Source of the DNA: Palsa-504 sp963819785
GTDB lineage: Bacteria; Actinomycetota; Actinomycetes; Streptosporangiales; Streptosporangiaceae
Length of the DNA: 64,000 nucleotides
Direction of reading: 5' to 3'
Assembly (NCBI GenBank): GCA_963819785.1
Contig: CAWFXW010000016.1
Span: forward strand, 372,001 to 436,000
The translations under genes were made by a program, and so were the position numbers. The notes under the pieces were generated by a model. The model was not told the DNA's origin. It saw only the letters and a list, made by a program, of their open reading frames with translations, and did no database searches. Position 1 is the first letter of the stretch. Each line of letters starts with the position of its first letter. Below, piece after piece: positions 32,479-43,526 of this stretch.

Positions 32479-34011
32479 ATGATCAGGAGCGTTATCCAGC
32501 CGGGCGACATCCGCGAGGTGGCGGTGATCGGGCTCGGCCTGATGGGCTCGGGCATCGCCGAACTGATCGCCCGCAGCGGCCGCACGGTCGACGCGATCGA
32601 GATCAACCAGGGCTTCCTGGACCAGGGCATGGCCCGGCTACGCGCCTCCCTGGACCGGGCGGTCAGCCGGGGAAGGCTTACCGATACGGCCCGGGACGAG
32701 ATACTCGCCCGGATCCGGCCCACCGACGATGTCGCGGCCGGGGTGGCCGACGCCGACCTGGTGATAGAGGCCATCCCGGAACGCCTGGAGTTCAAGAAGA
32801 CCCTGTTCGCCCAGCTGGACGAGGCCTGCCGGGCCGATGCGATCCTGGCTACCAACACCTCCTCGCTGTCGGTCACCCAGATCGCCGGCGGTACCCGGTA
32901 TCCCGAACGAGTGGCCGGACTGCACTTCTTCAACCCCGCTCCGGTCATGAAGCTGGTCGAGGTGATCTCCACGCTGCTCACCGCGCCGGAGATCGCCGAG
33001 ACGCTGGCCCTGCTGTCCCGCGACCTGGGCAAGACCCCGGTCGGGGTCAGCGACCGAGCCGGGTTCATCGTGAACGCGCTGCTGGTGCCCTACCTCAACC
33101 ACGCGGTACACCTGCTGGAAACGGCGCAGGCCACGAGGGAGGACATCGACAAGGCGGCCGCTGCGGGGCTCGGCTTGCCCATGGGCCCGCTGACCCTGCT
33201 CGACCTGATCGGCCTGGACACGGCTCTGGCGGTCCTCGAGACGCTCCACGATGAGTTCGGCGGTACCCGTTACGGACACGCGCCCCTGCTGCGCAAGCTG
33301 TGCGACGCCAGGCTGTTCGGCCGCAAGAGCGGACGCGGGTTCTATGATTACCGGAGGCAAAGCACCGCTGCCGACCACGAGCTGGCGTCGGTTCCCGACC
33401 CGGTCGCGGTGATCAGGGACTCCGGCGACCTGCTGGACGAACTGGCCGCCGCGATCAGCGTGGCCGGCATCGGCGTGGTGCCGAAGCCATCCGACCAGAC
33501 CGGCCTGGTCATCGTGGCGGCAGACCCGCGCCACCGGGTCCTGGACGCGGCCCTGGCCGCGGGCCACCCGGCCGACGTGATCGGTGTCCACATCATCGAG
33601 ACCCTCACCGGCAAGCTGAGGCTCGCTGAGCTGGTCCTGCCCGATGTGACCGCGCCGGGCACGGCCGCCAAGGCGGCCGCGCTCGCGGCCCGGATCAGGC
33701 TGGACGCGGTCATCTCCAGGGACCGGCCGGGCTTCCTTGTCGAGGCGCTCGCCTACGCGCAGTTCAACGATGCGGTCCGCATGGTCCAGGACGGTTATGC
33801 CAGCGCCGCCGACATCGATACCGCGATGATGCTCGGCTGCGGCTACCCCCGCGGGCCGCTCCAGATGCTCGACGAAGCCGGCGCCGCGAACGTCGTGGCC
33901 GTCCTGGACGCCATGCATGCCGCCACCGGTGATCCGGCGTTCACCCCGGTTCCCCTGCTGGCCGAATACGCCACGGCCGGCACCCTGTTCCGGGCTAGGA
34001 CGGGAGGGTAG
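32479..34011 (+). CDS. 3-hydroxyacyl-CoA dehydrogenase, two-C-domain (PaaH-like)
   Basis: 510 residues. N-terminal NAD-binding domain (VIGLGLMGSGIAELIARSG), then IEAIPERLEFKK, NTSSLSVTQIA, the catalytic HFFNPAPVMKLVE, and a first C-terminal domain (LPMGPLTLLDLIGLD). A second copy of the C-domain (about 385-505, CGYPRGPLQMLDEAG) gives the long PaaH/PhbB2 form. Oxidises 3-hydroxybutyryl-CoA or longer acyl-CoAs with NAD. Only 4 bp separate it from glycogen phosphorylase. Confidence 0.9.
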   Translation: MIRSVIQPGDIREVAVIGLGLMGSGIAELIARSGRTVDAIEINQGFLDQGMARLRASLDRAVSRGRLTDTARDEILARIRPTDDVAAGVADADLVIEAIPERLEFKKTLFAQLDEACRADAILATNTSSLSVTQIAGGTRYPERVAGLHFFNPAPVMKLVEVISTLLTAPEIAETLALLSRDLGKTPVGVSDRAGFIVNALLVPYLNHAVHLLETAQATREDIDKAAAAGLGLPMGPLTLLDLIGLDTALAVLETLHDEFGGTRYGHAPLLRKLCDARLFGRKSGRGFYDYRRQSTAADHELASVPDPVAVIRDSGDLLDELAAAISVAGIGVVPKPSDQTGLVIVAADPRHRVLDAALAAGHPADVIGVHIIETLTGKLRLAELVLPDVTAPGTAAKAAALAARIRLDAVISRDRPGFLVEALAYAQFNDAVRMVQDGYASAADIDTAMMLGCGYPRGPLQMLDEAGAANVVAVLDAMHAATGDPAFTPVPLLAEYATAGTLFRARTGG

Positions 34012-34015
34012 CCGC

Positions 34016-36493
<2,478 letters not shown>

Positions 36494-36622
36494 GGCGCCG
36501 CGTCCGGCCTGGTAGGCTGCTTGTATGTGGTCGGCCCGGCCTGCATCTCCGCCGGATCCTCCGGCGAGGAGGGGTTCGGGGCGCTGGAAGCTACGTACGC
36601 CAGCTTGACGTTCGGAGTTCTG

Positions 36623-36787
36623 ATGATTGAAGGCATGTCCCGGGCCGAGATCCGGGAGTGCGTGCCCGAAGGCTTCTGTGACGACTGCTGGCAGCAGGCC
36701 CTGGAGCGGGTCCCGAGGTTCGGCACCGACCCGGCGAAGGACTATCACGACGTCTTCTACGTGACACACATCTGGGATGGAATCTGA
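36623..36787 (+). CDS. small Cys-rich hypothetical protein
   Basis: 54 residues from ATG 36623, with GGAG 5 nt upstream. The pattern CVPEGFCDDCW holds three Cys in ten residues, suggesting a metal or redox site. The C-terminus YHDVFYVTHIWDGI is aromatic. An open frame continues upstream to a TTG at 36521 without a good start. Not recognised. Located between glgP and the bcd-fix operon, 7 bp before the DevR-like box. Confidence 0.4.
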   Translation: MIEGMSRAEIRECVPEGFCDDCWQQALERVPRFGTDPAKDYHDVFYVTHIWDGI

Positions 36788-36793
36788 CGCGCG

Positions 36794-36807
36794 GGGACCT
36801 TCGTCCC
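36794..36807. promoter_or_regulatory. DevR/OsdR-like palindrome upstream of bcd-fixABCX
   Basis: GGGACCTTCGTCCC: arms GGGAC and GTCCC perfectly inverted around CTTC, 187 bp before the acyl-CoA dehydrogenase start. The first twelve bases recur exactly at 43342-43353 in the phaC/thiolase gap. Confidence 0.5.
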
Positions 36808-36948
36808 TACCGGACCCGGCCCGGATCGGCATATGTTTACGTGACGAATTAAACCTTGCTGTGTTATTTCCAATCGGCCGGAAATTACCGAGGGGCTCAG
36901 GCCCGGCTGCTATCGCCAAGGACAAAGGCCAGGCAGAATACAATTCTC

Positions 36949-36978
36949 GAATATCGCTAACCGGGAAAGCCGATATTC
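36949..36978 (+). promoter_or_regulatory. inverted repeat in the leader of bcd
   Basis: GAATATCG (36949-36956) and CGATATTC (36971-36978) are perfect arms with a 14-nt spacer, directly before the ribosome site GGGAGGT (ends about 8 nt from ATG 36995). The surrounding 36820-36980 is much less GC-rich than the rest and probably holds the promoter. Operator or leader hairpin. Confidence 0.45.
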
Positions 36979-36994
36979 AGGGAGGTACCTTACC

Positions 36995-38134
36995 ATGGAT
37001 TTTGAGTTGACCGATGAGCAGCAGCTTATCCGCGATGCGGTCAGAGAATTCGCCCAATCCGAGGTGGCGCCGATCGCCGCTGAGGTCGACCGTGATCACC
37101 GCTTTCCCGCCGAGCTCGTGCCGAGGATGGCGGAGCTGAACATCATGGGCATGCCCTACCCGGAGAAGTTCGGCGGCGCGGGAGCCGACAACGTGAGCTA
37201 TACGATCGCGGCGGAGGAACTGGCGAGAGCATGCGCGACCACTTCCGTCATACTGCTGGCGCACGCCTCCCTGGCCACCTACCCGGTGTACAAGTTCGGC
37301 ACCGACGCTCAGCATGAACGGTACCTTCATGACCTGGCGTCCGGCCGCCGCCTGGGGGCTTTCGCCCTGACCGAGCCGGGCGCGGGAACAGATGCCGGTG
37401 CGGGCACCACCACGGCGACGCTGAAGGGAGACGAGTACGTCCTCAACGGGTCGAAGATCTTCATCACCAACGCCCCGTTCGCCGAGATCTATATCGTCTT
37501 CGCCAAGACCGATCCAGCGCAGGGGACGCGCGGGATGAGCGCGTTCATCGTCGAGAAAGATACCCCCGGGTTCTCCGTCGGCGAGGCCGAGCACAAGCTG
37601 GGGATCCGCGGTTCCAGCACGCCGCCGTTGTACTTCGCCGACTGCCACATCCCGAAGGAGGCGCTGCTGGGCCTGGAGGGCGACGGCTTCAAGATCGCCA
37701 TGCAGACGCTCGACGGCGGGCGGATCGGCATCGCCGCCCAGGCCGTGGGCATCGCCCAGGCGGCGCTGGACGCGTCGGTCGCCTACGCCAAGGAGCGGGT
37801 CCAGTTCGGCAAGCCGATCGCGGCCTTGCAGGCCATCCAGTGGATGATCGCCGACATGACCACCCAGCTGGACGCGGCCCGGCTCCTCACCTACCGCGCC
37901 GCATGGTGCGAGGACCAGGGCCGCCCCTACGGCACGGAAGGGGCGATGGCCAAGCTGTTCGCCTCGGAAACCGCCACCCGGGTGTGCGACCGTGCGATCC
38001 AGATCCACGGCGGATACGGTTTCACGGAAAGCTATCCGGTGGAGCGGAATTACCGTGACGCCAAGATCACCGAACTCTACGAGGGCACGTCCGAGGTGCA
38101 GCGCATGGTCATCGCGCGAAGCTACCTGAGGTGA
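36995..38134 (+). CDS. short-chain acyl-CoA dehydrogenase (butyryl-CoA type)
   Basis: 379 residues. Motifs: FALTEPGAGTDAGAG (FAD/substrate loop), NGSKIFITNAP, RVQFGKPIAALQAIQWMIAD, IQIHGGYGFTESYPVERNYRDAKI and YEGTSEVQRM with the catalytic Glu of the short-chain class. Its electrons go to an ETF; the ETF-like FixAB genes follow 41 bp on. In the forward or reverse direction it handles crotonyl-/butyryl-CoA. First gene of a five-gene operon. Confidence 0.92.
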   Translation: MDFELTDEQQLIRDAVREFAQSEVAPIAAEVDRDHRFPAELVPRMAELNIMGMPYPEKFGGAGADNVSYTIAAEELARACATTSVILLAHASLATYPVYKFGTDAQHERYLHDLASGRRLGAFALTEPGAGTDAGAGTTTATLKGDEYVLNGSKIFITNAPFAEIYIVFAKTDPAQGTRGMSAFIVEKDTPGFSVGEAEHKLGIRGSSTPPLYFADCHIPKEALLGLEGDGFKIAMQTLDGGRIGIAAQAVGIAQAALDASVAYAKERVQFGKPIAALQAIQWMIADMTTQLDAARLLTYRAAWCEDQGRPYGTEGAMAKLFASETATRVCDRAIQIHGGYGFTESYPVERNYRDAKITELYEGTSEVQRMVIARSYLR

Positions 38135-38174
38135 GAACAACGGCCCGCATATCGCTGCCATCAGGAGGATCGCG

Positions 38175-38960
38175 ATGAGGATTGTGGTCGCCTACAAGTG
38201 GACCTGTGATCCGCAGGAGGCTACGGTCCGCGCCGACGGCACGGTGGACTGGAGCCGGGCGAAGCCAGGCCTGTCTACCTACGACCCCGTGGCCATGGAG
38301 CTGGCGCGCCGTCTGGCCGAGGAAGCGGGCGCCGAGCTGATCGGCGTGACGGCCGGAGGGAAGGGCGTGGGTGCGCCTCTCGCGGCCAAGGCCGCCCTCG
38401 GGCGCGGCCTGGACCGGGTGGTGATCGTCGAGGACGAATCCCTGCGGGAGGCCGGCCGGTCCGAGCTCGCCGCGGTGCTCGCCGAGATGATCCGGCATAT
38501 CGGCGACGTGGACCTGGTCATCACCGGCGACTCATCGGTCGACGTGGCGGCCAAGATGGTGCCGACCGTACTGGCCGGCGAGCTCGGCTGGCCGGCCGTA
38601 GCCGAGGTCACCGCGGTGACCGGAACCGGGGCCCAGGCCGGCGCGCTGCGCGTAGAGCGCGCGATCCCGGGCGGCGTCCAGGTGCTCGAGATCTCCGGGC
38701 CCGCCGTGCTGGCCGCGTCCGCCGATGCCGCGGTACCCCGCGTGCCCGGCATGAAGGAACTCCTCGCGGCGGCCAAGAAGCCGGTCGAGCTCCTGGAGCT
38801 GGCGGCCCTCAAGGTGCCGCAGCAGAACGCGGTCGTGACCGTCGTCGGCCGGGCGCGCCCGGAGCGCAAGGCCCGCAAGGGCCAGCTCATCGACACCGCC
38901 GACCCGGCCGCGGCTGCCGCCGAGCTCGTCGCCGCGCTCCGCGCGGCGGGCGCGCTGTAG
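38175..38960 (+). CDS. fixA: electron transfer flavoprotein beta subunit/FixA
   Basis: 261 residues. The ETF-beta fold is clear: IVVAYKWTCDP, STYDPVAMELARRLAEE, DLVITGDSSVD and the region ARPERKARKGQLID. Because fixB, fixC and fixX follow at once, this belongs to the FixABCX complex. That complex takes electrons from NADH (or an acyl-CoA dehydrogenase) and sends them to quinone and ferredoxin. The start has AGGAGGATCGCG right upstream. Confidence 0.9.
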   Translation: MRIVVAYKWTCDPQEATVRADGTVDWSRAKPGLSTYDPVAMELARRLAEEAGAELIGVTAGGKGVGAPLAAKAALGRGLDRVVIVEDESLREAGRSELAAVLAEMIRHIGDVDLVITGDSSVDVAAKMVPTVLAGELGWPAVAEVTAVTGTGAQAGALRVERAIPGGVQVLEISGPAVLAASADAAVPRVPGMKELLAAAKKPVELLELAALKVPQQNAVVTVVGRARPERKARKGQLIDTADPAAAAAELVAALRAAGAL

Positions 38961-38982
38961 ACAACACCGAAGGAGCCAGACA

Positions 38983-39894
38983 ATGAGCGTGAACGCCTGG
39001 ATCGTCGTCGCGGACCAGCCGACGGTCGGCAACCTCGTCACGGTCGCGCGTTCCCTGGGCGGGCCGGTGGCAGCCGTGGTGGCCGGACCCCGCTCGGTGG
39101 CCGAGACGGTCGCGAACAGCGGCGTGGACAAGGTGGTCTGGTGCCACGCGCCGGATGACGCGCCGCCAGAAGCCAGCGCTCAGGCGGTGGCCGACACCCT
39201 GGCCGCCGACCCGCCCCGCGTGGTCCTGGCCGGCCGCAACCCCGGCGAGCGCGTGCTGCTGGGCGCCGCCGCAGCCCGGCTCAAGGCGGCGGTCCTCACT
39301 GGCGCCCGGTCGGTCAGCCTCGACGGCGACACCACCACCGTGGTCAACGCCGTCTTCGGCGACATCTGCGATGAGACCGTCGCCGTCGCCGGCCCGGTTG
39401 CCCTGCTGCTCGACGGCGGCTCCGTGCCGCCGCCCGCCGGCTCGACCGCGCCCATCGAAGAGATCACCGTGGCGCCGCTAGGCCTGAAGGTGATCGAGAC
39501 CAGGACGCACGGCTTCGAGAAGGTGGACCTCAACTCGGCCCACCGGGTGATCGGTGTCGGCCGCGGCGTCAAGGCCCAGGAGGACCTGGCCATGGTGGCG
39601 GAGCTCGCCCAGGCCCTCGAGGCCGAGATCGCCTGCTCCCGCCCGGTGGCCGAGGGCCTGAACTGGATGGGCAAGGACCGCTACATCGGCAGCTCCGGCG
39701 CGCACATCGCCCCGCAGCTCTACCTGGCCATCGGGATCTCCGGCCAGCTCCAGCACATGGTCGGCGTGACCGGCGCGGAGATCATCGTCGGGATAAACAC
39801 CGACGCGAACGCCGCGATCTTCAGCCAGGCCGACTACGGCCTGGCCGGTGACCTCTACCAGCTCGTGCCGGCGATCACCGCCGCGCTGAAGTGA
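38983..39894 (+). CDS. fixB: electron transfer flavoprotein alpha subunit/FixB
   Basis: 303 residues. The C-terminal FAD domain is typical: VIGVGRGVKAQEDL, CSRPVAEGLNWM, YIGSSGAHIAPQLYLAIGIS, GQLQHMVGV, INTDANAAIFSQADYGLAGD. The N-terminal Rossmann-like half (about 1-180) matches ETF-alpha. Located 22 bp after fixA, and 9 bp before fixC. Confidence 0.92.
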   Translation: MSVNAWIVVADQPTVGNLVTVARSLGGPVAAVVAGPRSVAETVANSGVDKVVWCHAPDDAPPEASAQAVADTLAADPPRVVLAGRNPGERVLLGAAAARLKAAVLTGARSVSLDGDTTTVVNAVFGDICDETVAVAGPVALLLDGGSVPPPAGSTAPIEEITVAPLGLKVIETRTHGFEKVDLNSAHRVIGVGRGVKAQEDLAMVAELAQALEAEIACSRPVAEGLNWMGKDRYIGSSGAHIAPQLYLAIGISGQLQHMVGVTGAEIIVGINTDANAAIFSQADYGLAGDLYQLVPAITAALK

Positions 39895-39903
39895 CGGTGC
39901 CAG

Positions 39904-41205
39904 ATGACGCAACCAGCTGAGCCTGACTTCGAGGTCATCGTCATCGGCGCCGGCATCGCGGGCTGCGTCGCGGCCTATCAGCTCGCCCGGCAGGGACGCT
40001 CGGTGCTGCTGATCGAGCGAGGCGAGGCGCCCGGGTCGAAGAACCTCTCCGGCGGCGTCCTGTACGCCCGCGGCATCCAGCAGGTCTTCCCCGATTTCCG
40101 CACTGAGGCGCCGGTCGAGCGCAGGATCACCCGCAACTACATCAGCTTCCTCAACGCCGACAGCTCGGTCGCCATCGACTACAGGGACGCCAGGCTGGCT
40201 GACCCGGTCAACGCCGTCACGGTGCTGCGGGCCAAGCTGGACGCGTGGCTGTCCGAGAAGTGCGAGGAGGCCGGGGCCATGATCATGCCCGGCGTCCGCG
40301 TGGACCGCGTGCTCACCGAGGGCACCAGGGTCGTCGGCGTCCAGGCCGGCGGCGACGAACTGCGGGCCGATGTGGTCGTGGCGGCCGACGGCGTGAACTC
40401 CTTCATCGCCAAGGAGGCCGGCCTGCGCCAGAAGGAGCCGCTGAACCACCTCGCCGTCGGCGTGAAATCGGTGATATCGCTGCCCCGCGAGGCGATCGAG
40501 CAGCGGTTCAACCTGACCGGTGACGAGGGCGCGGCCCTCGCCGTGGTCGGCGACTGCACGCAGGGCGTGGGCGGCGGCGGCTTCCTGTACACCAACCTGG
40601 ACTCGCTGTCCGTCGGCATCGTGGTCCGCCTGGACGACCTCGCGGCCAAGCAGAAGGTGGTCACCGACATCTTCGACCACTTCCTGCAACACCGGTTCAT
40701 CGCTCCCTACCTCGACGGCGGCGAGCTGCTCGAGTACGGCTGCCACCTGGTCGCCGAGGGCGGCCTGCACATGGTCGGCGAGATCGTCATGGACGGCATG
40801 GTGGTGGTCGGCGACGCCGCCGGCCTCACCCTCAACACCGGCCTGACCGTACGCGGTATGGACCTGGCCGTCGGATCCGCCGTCGCCGCCGCCGAGGCCA
40901 TCGGCGATGCACTGGACCGCAAGGACACCTCCAGGGCGGCCCTGGCCAGCTACCGGGACAAGCTGTTCGCTTCCTATGTGGGCCAGGACATGAAGACCTA
41001 CGCCAAGGCCCCGCACTTCCTTGAAGTAGAGCGGATGTACAAGCAGTACGGCGAGCTATTCGCGAACGTCCTGTACGGCACGTTCAACCTCGACACCCAG
41101 CCCCGCCAGCATCTGCTCAAGGTGGCCCGCAAGAACCTGGCCCGGTCCCCGCTGAAGATGAGGCAGCTCATCCGAGACGGCATCGCAGGAGCGCGCGCAC
41201 TATGA
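39904..41205 (+). CDS. fixC: FixC electron-transfer flavoprotein:quinone oxidoreductase
   Basis: 433 residues. FAD-binding IVIGAGIAGCVAAYQLARQG at the N-terminus, GSKNLSGGVLYARG, DVVVAADGVNSFIAKEAGLR, and GDAAGLTLNTGLTVRGMDLAVGS. These are the FixC rather than the mitochondrial ETF-QO features; the cluster sits on the separate FixX. Membrane-associated acceptor of ETF electrons. It overlaps the fixX start by 4 nt. Confidence 0.93.
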   Translation: MTQPAEPDFEVIVIGAGIAGCVAAYQLARQGRSVLLIERGEAPGSKNLSGGVLYARGIQQVFPDFRTEAPVERRITRNYISFLNADSSVAIDYRDARLADPVNAVTVLRAKLDAWLSEKCEEAGAMIMPGVRVDRVLTEGTRVVGVQAGGDELRADVVVAADGVNSFIAKEAGLRQKEPLNHLAVGVKSVISLPREAIEQRFNLTGDEGAALAVVGDCTQGVGGGGFLYTNLDSLSVGIVVRLDDLAAKQKVVTDIFDHFLQHRFIAPYLDGGELLEYGCHLVAEGGLHMVGEIVMDGMVVVGDAAGLTLNTGLTVRGMDLAVGSAVAAAEAIGDALDRKDTSRAALASYRDKLFASYVGQDMKTYAKAPHFLEVERMYKQYGELFANVLYGTFNLDTQPRQHLLKVARKNLARSPLKMRQLIRDGIAGARAL

Positions 41206-41489
41206 AACCGTTGTCTGTCCCCGAACGCCTGACCAAGAACCGCTTCCTCCTCGACGAGGAGCAGAGCCACATCGAGGTCAACCAGGAGATCGCCAAGGCC
41301 ACCGGCACCGGCAAGCTCCTCGTGGCCTGCTGCCCGGCCCGGGTCTACACCGAGGAACCCGACGGGACCATCTCCGTGGAGTACGCCGCCTGCCTGGAGT
41401 GCGGAACCTGCCTGGCAATTGCGGCGCCTGGCGCGCTGAAATGGCACTATCCCCGCGGCGGGTTCGGCATCCAGTTCCGCGAAGGGTAG
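41202..41489 (+). CDS. fixX: FixX ferredoxin-like protein
   Basis: 95 residues from ATG 41202 (ATGA overlap with fixC). The N-terminus RLTKNRFLLDEEQSHIEV, then CCPARVY, and CLECGTC followed by YPRGGFGIQFREG: the conserved FixX pattern with the Cys set for one 4Fe-4S cluster. Works as the electron carrier bound to FixC. Last gene of the operon, closed by a strong terminator. Confidence 0.93.
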   Translation: MKPLSVPERLTKNRFLLDEEQSHIEVNQEIAKATGTGKLLVACCPARVYTEEPDGTISVEYAACLECGTCLAIAAPGALKWHYPRGGFGIQFREG

Positions 41490-41503
41490 GACAGCCATCC
41501 GCC

Positions 41504-41534
41504 GCCGTGCTCCACGATCGAGGTGGAGCACGGC
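41504..41534. terminator. bidirectional terminator between fixX and phaC
   Basis: GCCGTGCTCCAC (41504-41515) and GTGGAGCACGGC (41523-41534) form a perfect 12-bp stem with a 7-nt loop. It is placed between the two convergent stop codons. Confidence 0.8.
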
Positions 41535-41549
41535 GACCCGGGGGCCGGG

Positions 41550-43208
41550 CTACTCGTGCACGTAGGTGCCGGGGGCCGGGCTGACCGGCTTGTACTCGCC
41601 GTTGCCGAGGGTCTTACGGGCCGGCCGCTCGGCGCCGGAGCGGGCGATCAGCCATTCGGTCCACGGCCGCCACCACGAGCCCTTCTCGACGGCGGCCGTC
41701 TTGAGCCACTCGTCGGGATCGGTCGCCGTGGGCGCCCCGTACCAGCGGTCATACCGCGCGCTGTCCGCCGGGTAGACAACGGACTGGATGTGACCGGACT
41801 TGATCAGGGTCATCTCCTTGCTGGCGCCGCCGACCAGGTGGGCGGTGTCGTAGCAGGCCCGCCACGCCGTGATGTGGTCGGTGTAGCCGCCGACGTGGTA
41901 GCTGTCGCAGGTGACCTTGCCGAAATCGGTCTTGACCCCGAGCAGCGTCGGCCCGTTGCCGTCCCATCCGTCCATCGCCAGCCGGCTTGACTCGAGGGCG
42001 AACTTGGCCGTCGTCCGGGTGGCGTCGTCGTTCCAGGCCAGGACGTCGAACGGAGCGGGCGACTTACCCATCAGCCACCCGCTGACCAGGTAGTTGTAGA
42101 CCAGGTTGTTCGGCCGCAGCATGGCGAACAGGCTGCGCAGCGCGGTCCCGGGAACGATCTGCTCGGCCGCGGCGGACTGTTCGAGGATCTGGCGGGACTC
42201 GGCGGTGTCCAGCATGCCCACGACGTTCGGCTTGTCGCCGGTCAGCATGGTCACGACGAAGGTCGCCGACTTGGCCGAGTCGTCGCCGGTCGCGGCGAGA
42301 TGCGCGAGCACGTAGGAGACCGTGATGCCGCCGGCGCACAGCCCGAGCAGGTTCAGCTGGTCGGTGCCCGCGATCTTCTTGACCGCCGCGGCGGCTCGTT
42401 CGGCCGCGGCGATGTAGTCGTCCAGCCCCCACCTTCCGTCGCCGCGCAGCGAACTGGGATTCCGCCAGGAGACCATGAACACCTGGACACCCTGGCTGAC
42501 GGCGTATTCGACCAGCGACCGCCCCGGCGACAGGTCCAGGATGTAGTGCCGGTTGATCTGCGGCGGCACCATCAGCACCGGAATGGTGCGGACCTTGGGG
42601 GTGGTCGGGGTGTATTGCAGCAGCTCGAACAGCTCGTCCCGGTACACCACGGCCCCCGGCGTGGCGGCCAGATCCTCGCCGACCTTGAACTGCTTCCGGT
42701 CGACCATGGCGGGCATCCCGCCGCGGGCCATGTCCCGCAGCATGTTCTGGGCGCCCTTCACCAGCGACAGGCCGCCGGTGCCGACGGCCTCACGCAGGGC
42801 GGCGGGATTGGTGGCGAGGTAGTTGGTCGGGGACAGCGCGGCCGAGATGACGTCCGCCGCGAAACGGGCGCGCGCCTTATCCCGCCAGGAGCCGTCCATG
42901 GACTCGTACATCCGGTTCATCCACGTCTCGAACAGCCGGTATGACTGGGCGAGGGTGCGGAAGTAGGGAACCGACTGCCAGGCCTCGTCGGCGAAGCGCT
43001 GGTCCCGCTGGTCGGGCGCGAGGTCCGACACGCCGAGGGCGATCTTGGTCAGCTCCGTGGCCAGCCACGGCATCTCTTTCGCGACCGTGGCCGGGTCAAC
43101 CAGCTCGGTAATCGCGTTGACCATGTCCATCGGGAGCATGCCAGCCGCGGCTTCGGCCGCTTCTGACATCATTCCCATGACGTTGGCGGATCTCTCTTCT
43201 GTGCTCAT
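41550..43208 (-). CDS. phaC: poly(3-hydroxyalkanoate) synthase
   Basis: 552 residues from ATG 43208 (GGGAGAGG upstream). The PhaC N-terminal domain (about 60-210: SPTNYLATNPAALREA, GGLSLVKGAQNMLRD) is followed by the alpha/beta hydrolase core. The lipase-like box is GLCAGG with the nucleophile Cys (about residue 285). Catalytic Asp and His lie in the LLGVKTDFG-type and KSGHIQSVV regions. Size fits class I (single subunit). Polymerises 3-hydroxyacyl-CoA into storage granules. Divergent from the thiolase, sharing a motif-rich promoter region. Confidence 0.93.
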   Translation of the reverse strand: MSTEERSANVMGMMSEAAEAAAGMLPMDMVNAITELVDPATVAKEMPWLATELTKIALGVSDLAPDQRDQRFADEAWQSVPYFRTLAQSYRLFETWMNRMYESMDGSWRDKARARFAADVISAALSPTNYLATNPAALREAVGTGGLSLVKGAQNMLRDMARGGMPAMVDRKQFKVGEDLAATPGAVVYRDELFELLQYTPTTPKVRTIPVLMVPPQINRHYILDLSPGRSLVEYAVSQGVQVFMVSWRNPSSLRGDGRWGLDDYIAAAERAAAAVKKIAGTDQLNLLGLCAGGITVSYVLAHLAATGDDSAKSATFVVTMLTGDKPNVVGMLDTAESRQILEQSAAAEQIVPGTALRSLFAMLRPNNLVYNYLVSGWLMGKSPAPFDVLAWNDDATRTTAKFALESSRLAMDGWDGNGPTLLGVKTDFGKVTCDSYHVGGYTDHITAWRACYDTAHLVGGASKEMTLIKSGHIQSVVYPADSARYDRWYGAPTATDPDEWLKTAAVEKGSWWRPWTEWLIARSGAERPARKTLGNGEYKPVSPAPGTYVHE

Positions 43209-43289
43209 GACCTCTCCCGGTGCACCGTACGCGACAAGGCTGGAATATCGGCCTGCCGTCCCAGAGCCACCATGGTCAACCGCCCCCGG

Positions 43290-43386
43290 CCGGACAAGTC
43301 CGGGATGTCCCGGTCCAAGGGGACCTAGGGCCATAAACCCCGGGACCTTCGTCTGGTAGACGCGTCTGACGACGCTGTTAGCGTCG
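43290..43386. promoter_or_regulatory. motif cluster between phaC and thiolase
   Basis: The 318-bp divergent gap holds, in order: CCGGACAAGTCCGG (43290-43303, perfect palindrome); GGGACCTAGGGCC (43320-43332) and GGGACCTTCGTC (43342-43353), both DevR/OsdR-like; AGACGCGTCT (43358-43367); and CGACGCT-GTT-AGCGTCG (43370-43386), a perfect hairpin. Control of both genes from here is likely; which site serves which gene is unknown. Confidence 0.5.
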
Positions 43387-43526
43387 GAAGTTGAAGGGTC
43401 ATCGGAGGGACTGCGTAAAGAGCGCATGACGGAACGATCCGGCCACCAAGCGGCCGCAAACCGGTCGGTCGCACCGGTCGGTCCTGGGCCGCCCACGACG
43501 GCTTCGACATGTGAGATGAGGAAATC

